Below, in pieces: positions 29,347 through 33,204 of a stretch of DNA of 33,204 nt. The stretch is from the IMG/VR virus record IMGVR_UViG_3300029448_000193, positions 1 to 33,204 of that record; one strand, written 5' to 3'. The stretch is from a virus. The notes under the pieces were generated by a model. That model worked only from the letters and a program-made list of their open reading frames with translations, was not told the origin of the DNA and searched no databases. Both the position numbers and the translations under genes were made by a program. How positions within the stretch are numbered: position 1 is the first letter of the stretch; each line of letters opens with the position of its first letter.

Positions 29347-31205
29347 TGAAAATTCCACTCTTTACATCTCAAGCTCAAATGAGTCGAGAAGTGCCAGGAC
29401 GCTCTATTTCAGCTAGGATGTCTATGGCGGGTCCAAGATCAATAATTGAGCAATCAAGTGTGGTCCAAACTGCTCTTAACGAAGTGGGAAGCTACGCTGA
29501 ATTAAAATACAAAATGCTTGATGAAACTGAGCGTAATGAGCTCGTTTTTGGCGCAAAAGAACAAATAAGAGATACTGCTGCTCGAATTGCAAGGGGAACA
29601 GACAATACTATTTTTGAGGGCGGTAAAAACTCCAAATGGAATGCAGAAATGGATGGGATTAGATCTAGACTGATGTCTGGATTTAGAGGATCTCAAGCAT
29701 CAAAAAATATCTTTGATCAAGAGTTTCGAGTTGCCAGCTCAAATGCAGCTTTTTCGCTGCGTGAAAAAATCAATGATAGAATTGAAGCCCGACACACTGC
29801 GTCAAACAGTGCGCTAAAAAAACAAATTATAAAAACGTATGGAGATCCAGGCGCGGATCTTGAAGGCCTTACAACTGATCTGGCCTCTTTTAGTCAAATC
29901 TTACTCCGTTCGCTGAAAAATCAAACTATTAACCCACAATTGGTTGAAGAAATAGGATCTGATATTTTACCAGCTGTTGCAGAACAGCTAGTGATGGGAT
30001 GGGCTGGTACTGACCAAAAACGTGTTTTGTCTTTGCACCACGCACTTACTGCATTTGAAAATTTGGAAGAAACTCAAGACGAAATAGACTTTTCAGAAAG
30101 CAGGGCAAACGCCCTGACAGAATTTGAAAAAATTGGAAAAGAGGGCGGCAATTACACTCTACAAGTTTTACTGTCTGTTCAACCCGGTGATGCTAATCGA
30201 ATTATTCAAAAAGCGTTAAAGTCAGCGTCAAGCTTTGCAAAGCTTGACGAAGAAGTAGCTAAGTCAGCAGTAAAACAAGAAAAAGAAATTGCGCAGCGAA
30301 TATATACATTTGCAATGAGCGGAAGACTAAAGGGTAAAAATACAGTTACTCTTAATGAATTAAGAACGTATTACAATCCAGCGCAAGGTTTTACTGATGC
30401 ATTTATTAACGATTTTGCAACTTCCGATTTAGGAAATAATAATTATACACTTGATGGTCCCAAGGTTCAGAAATTTTTACAAAACGTCTTACGCTCAAAC
30501 CCGTGGTTTCAAACACAGACAAACCTAAGTAACAGTCTAGAAAATTCAATTTTAGATAACACTACACCAGATAACTATTCAGACGCAGATAATGATAATG
30601 TTGTTGATATTCTTGATGACGCGCACAGAAATGGAACGCTGACGATTGATAATCTTTTACTCCAACAAAACAAATTGACCCGCAAAATGTTTAATTATTT
30701 TGTAGATCTAATTGAGGATGATCAGAGAACTGAGCAAAACGAGCTTAAAGCAGATGTTACTAATTACTTTAAAGAAATTGAAAATAGGCTTGGAGCACAG
30801 ATAAACGAAAATACTGCTGGCAACAGTGCTCTTACAATTTCAAAAGGCGTGGTCAAAGATGTGTTGGGTCAAATTAGAAAAATAAGGAGAGAAAGAGATC
30901 AGGCGGGAGACCCTATGAGTTTTTCTGACATTACTGAATTCGGAGAAAAGCTCTTGCTCAAGGTCGAAAAAGAAAAAGTTATAAAATTACGACGACAGTT
31001 TAAGTTGGAATTTAGAAACACACTTAGTGACCCAAATAGCCCTCTAAATTTAGATTTAACCGATTCAAGAATTATCTCAAATCCTAGGGCAGCACTTGAT
31101 GCAGTGTTTGATAGTTTGGCTTCACCTAACACGCAATTACAAAACAATTATAATTCACTCCTGGGATTGATAGGTCGCTTTGAAGCAAACGGGGCTTTTA
31201 ATTAA
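29346..31205 (+). CDS. large internal virion protein, family not recognised
   Basis: 619 aa, strongly helical and charged throughout, without signal or membrane segment. The start (KIPLFTSQAQMSREVPGRSISARMS) resembles the openings of internal core proteins with PGRS-like motifs. Positioned where T7 encodes gp15. No transglycosylase signature seen. It is presumably a core or ejection protein. One-base overlaps (TAATG) at both ends. Confidence 0.7.
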   Translation: MKIPLFTSQAQMSREVPGRSISARMSMAGPRSIIEQSSVVQTALNEVGSYAELKYKMLDETERNELVFGAKEQIRDTAARIARGTDNTIFEGGKNSKWNAEMDGIRSRLMSGFRGSQASKNIFDQEFRVASSNAAFSLREKINDRIEARHTASNSALKKQIIKTYGDPGADLEGLTTDLASFSQILLRSLKNQTINPQLVEEIGSDILPAVAEQLVMGWAGTDQKRVLSLHHALTAFENLEETQDEIDFSESRANALTEFEKIGKEGGNYTLQVLLSVQPGDANRIIQKALKSASSFAKLDEEVAKSAVKQEKEIAQRIYTFAMSGRLKGKNTVTLNELRTYYNPAQGFTDAFINDFATSDLGNNNYTLDGPKVQKFLQNVLRSNPWFQTQTNLSNSLENSILDNTTPDNYSDADNDNVVDILDDAHRNGTLTIDNLLLQQNKLTRKMFNYFVDLIEDDQRTEQNELKADVTNYFKEIENRLGAQINENTAGNSALTISKGVVKDVLGQIRKIRRERDQAGDPMSFSDITEFGEKLLLKVEKEKVIKLRRQFKLEFRNTLSDPNSPLNLDLTDSRIISNPRAALDAVFDSLASPNTQLQNNYNSLLGLIGRFEANGAFN

Positions 31206-33204
31206 TGACAATGAATACAGATCAAGAGCTTATGAGATATCTCGAAGCTGAAGAAATGGCTTTTGCAAAGCCGGATGTGAAACGTATGTCCAGCGCTATT
31301 CGACAGTATAATCCTAAAACAAAGCAAAATGATGTACTCGTAAAGTTGGCTAGTGGAGGTGCGTTTAACATTGGCAGCGAAGACTTACCAAAACCAGAGG
31401 TAATGGATGCAGCGCCGGAAAAGCCTTTCGATATGAAAGTGCAAGATGTAAAGGATTACAATGCGCAACTTAAAGAGCAACAAGGATTAGTTTCGTCAGA
31501 GGATTTAGAGGCGGCTGGCTTTGACCCTCAAGTCATAGAGATGGCAGAACCTAAAACTTTATCAACTGACGCAATCTCGCAAGCATTATCTGACGGCACT
31601 CCAATGTTTGATGAGCGTGATCCGAACATACGAGAAAATGGTTTTTTTGGTACGCTAGATTTCTTGAAAGATGTAGGATTTGACGAAACATCTGCAAACT
31701 TTATAGCAGATGCAATGTGGGGTTATAAAAACCCGGTTGGTACTGGCGTTATGGATTTTGCAACGCTTGGCATAATGGACATCCAAGAAGGTGCGCAGCT
31801 TTATAAAGATGGTAAAACAACAGGCAGCAATGTTTCTAAGGGTCTTGGCATTGTATTAATTGCGGCTGGTATTGCAGAAGCTACTGGGGTCGGGGTTGTT
31901 GTTTCCAAAAAGATAAAAGCAAATCTGCCAGCAATTCAAAAAGCATTGCAGAAAGTTGGAACTAGATTAAACCAACCGGGCGAAATGCCAACTACAAGCT
32001 CATTTGGTGTTGGTGCTCTCCCATCCGGTCAAGTGCCACAAAAATTAATTGTTGATCCTGTCTTAGAAGCAGCTGGCAAAGAAATGGCTGCAAGTGTTGA
32101 AAATGTAACGCTTGGCGCTCCTACAGACATACCGTTAGTTTCTCAGCTCGCTCCAGAATACAGAGTTACTCTGCAAGGTGTAGAACCTGGTGGCACTGGT
32201 AAGCAGTCATTTATAAAAAAGGATATGACACCAAGCAATTTTATACAGATGTCATCAAATCTTACTCAATTAGGCGAAGAATTTACAAACCCGTTAGCCA
32301 GTGAAGAAACATATGCACTTATGATGGGAAAGATTCAAAACTCTGTAGAAGTTCCAAAGCCACCATCTTGGATGATTGAGCATTCCAACAATATTGAAAA
32401 ATGGGGTAGCTGGTTTCAAGGCTTGACCCCTGATCAACTTAAAGCAGCTGATGAAGGTTTATCAATTCAGAAGGACTTTCAAGATGCCTATGCTTCTGGA
32501 GCTGGGCCTGAGTTAACTGGTCAACTGATGTTATGGTCAATTCTATCTCGCAGACTTTCAGCGTTTCCACATGAAAGTGGGTATATTGAACTTGCAGAAG
32601 CTGCTACGCCATTCATCCAAAAGGCTGCTAATGGAACTTGGACGGATGCAGATACAGCGGAATGGCTAAAAGTTGTACCGCAAGCAATCCCAGCTGGAAC
32701 ACCCGGCAAATCAGGAACCTCTAACGCTAATGATTTTGGTAAAGTTTTTTTGAAAAAGATGGCGGCGGTAGATGAAAATGGTGTTTCAGCTCTAACACGT
32801 TTGCATAACCTCATTGCAAATCCAGACATGAGTAGCACTGAAATACGCCGAGCGTACTATGGTCTAGCTCAAGATACTGGCATTGCCAATAAGATTTTGT
32901 CCTTTGCGCTTCTTGTTTCGGGACGCAATGATGTCGTGGTTCTTGACCGCATTCAGATAAATAGAATGTGGGCTGGTGGTGATAAGATATACGACGATGT
33001 TTATACCCAGTTTGAGGGCGCACAAGGGTTGGCTCAATATGAAGCTCTGGAAAGATCATTGGCTCAAACTGTTCCACAAATGTATCAGGCAGCTGGCAGG
33101 GGCGATGTAGGATCTGTTGGCCGTTATCATTGGGAAAGCTGGGTTCTATCATCAGGGCAAGTTGTAAGTCATCCCACATTAGAAGGTGTTGTTAAGGCTG
33201 GTGC
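31205..33204 (+). CDS. large internal virion protein, 5' part (continues at window start)
   Basis: 666 codons are open to the end of the window; the ATG overlaps the previous stop. Regions: acidic N-terminus (1-170); a segment with KNPVGTGVMDFATLGIMD and a hydrophobic GLGIVLIAAGIAEATGVGVVV (about 215-235); then a globular domain with LTGQLMLWSILSRRLSAFP, SGRNDVVVLDRIQINRMW, EALERSLAQ and RYHWESWVLSSGQVVSHPTLEG. I recall the last block from marine phage proteins, where it continues into the sequence found at 3-341. The full protein would be near 780 aa. An enzymatic domain riding in the virion is conceivable, but no catalytic motif is recognised. Confidence 0.8.
   Translation, partial: MTMNTDQELMRYLEAEEMAFAKPDVKRMSSAIRQYNPKTKQNDVLVKLASGGAFNIGSEDLPKPEVMDAAPEKPFDMKVQDVKDYNAQLKEQQGLVSSEDLEAAGFDPQVIEMAEPKTLSTDAISQALSDGTPMFDERDPNIRENGFFGTLDFLKDVGFDETSANFIADAMWGYKNPVGTGVMDFATLGIMDIQEGAQLYKDGKTTGSNVSKGLGIVLIAAGIAEATGVGVVVSKKIKANLPAIQKALQKVGTRLNQPGEMPTTSSFGVGALPSGQVPQKLIVDPVLEAAGKEMAASVENVTLGAPTDIPLVSQLAPEYRVTLQGVEPGGTGKQSFIKKDMTPSNFIQMSSNLTQLGEEFTNPLASEETYALMMGKIQNSVEVPKPPSWMIEHSNNIEKWGSWFQGLTPDQLKAADEGLSIQKDFQDAYASGAGPELTGQLMLWSILSRRLSAFPHESGYIELAEAATPFIQKAANGTWTDADTAEWLKVVPQAIPAGTPGKSGTSNANDFGKVFLKKMAAVDENGVSALTRLHNLIANPDMSSTEIRRAYYGLAQDTGIANKILSFALLVSGRNDVVVLDRIQINRMWAGGDKIYDDVYTQFEGAQGLAQYEALERSLAQTVPQMYQAAGRGDVGSVGRYHWESWVLSSGQVVSHPTLEGVVKAG

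Overview
This 33.2 kb window looks like an essentially complete temperate phage genome, cut open inside one virion gene. The virion module is T7-like (podovirus): small and large terminase, portal, scaffold, capsid, tail tubes A and B, gp14-like and larger internal virion proteins, and a tail fibre with a gp17-like N-terminus. The genome also carries a tyrosine integrase, an excisionase-like gene, a Cro/CI pair and an Erf/exonuclease recombination operon. I see no DNA polymerase, primase, helicase or RNA polymerase gene, so replication and transcription are presumably host-driven. Several small families (a GLYANIHAKRKR protein, a DUF6321-like protein, a Bbp19-like protein, a DUF6362-like protein, a GTA-type 3TM holin) are ones I associate with phages of marine and other proteobacteria. 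The host is therefore probably a marine proteobacterium, but that is inference.

Layout. 1-9165: end of the virion module (internal virion proteins, fibre), then small membrane proteins, holins and a GH19-type endolysin. 9166-9604: non-coding region with clustered repeats (attP candidate), a strong hairpin and the integrase promoter. 9605-10726: integrase, rightward. 12888-10723: leftward operon exonuclease - Erf - unknown - excisionase-like. 13634-12972: CI-like repressor, leftward. 13723-16732: rightward early operon with Cro, a RuvC-like resolvase, a C5 cytosine methyltransferase with a second gene nested in another frame, zinc-finger proteins and an XRE regulator. 16771-16997: DnaA boxes and palindromes (origin candidate). 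17005-18318: DUF6362-like regulator, terminator, small terminase. 18589-33204: packaging, head and tail genes, with the last gene continuing at the start of the window.

How the parts work together. A 17-bp operator, consensus TTGAC-N7-GTCAA, lies twice between cI and cro, once at the integrase promoter and once over the -35 of the recombination operon, with a weaker copy upstream of the terminase genes. One repressor could thus hold early transcription, integration, and recombination/excision together. Most genes overlap by 1-8 bases (ATGA, TAATG, TGATG), which indicates translational coupling.

The most striking item is a complete 221-codon reading frame (14681-15346) inside the methyltransferase gene in the +1 frame. 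It has its own ribosome binding site and resembles a phage protein family often annotated as a separate gene. A second, smaller same-strand overlap of two plausible genes is at 7968-8201. The 25.5 kb region holds a DUF6321-like gene that can be read only through a +1 frameshift.
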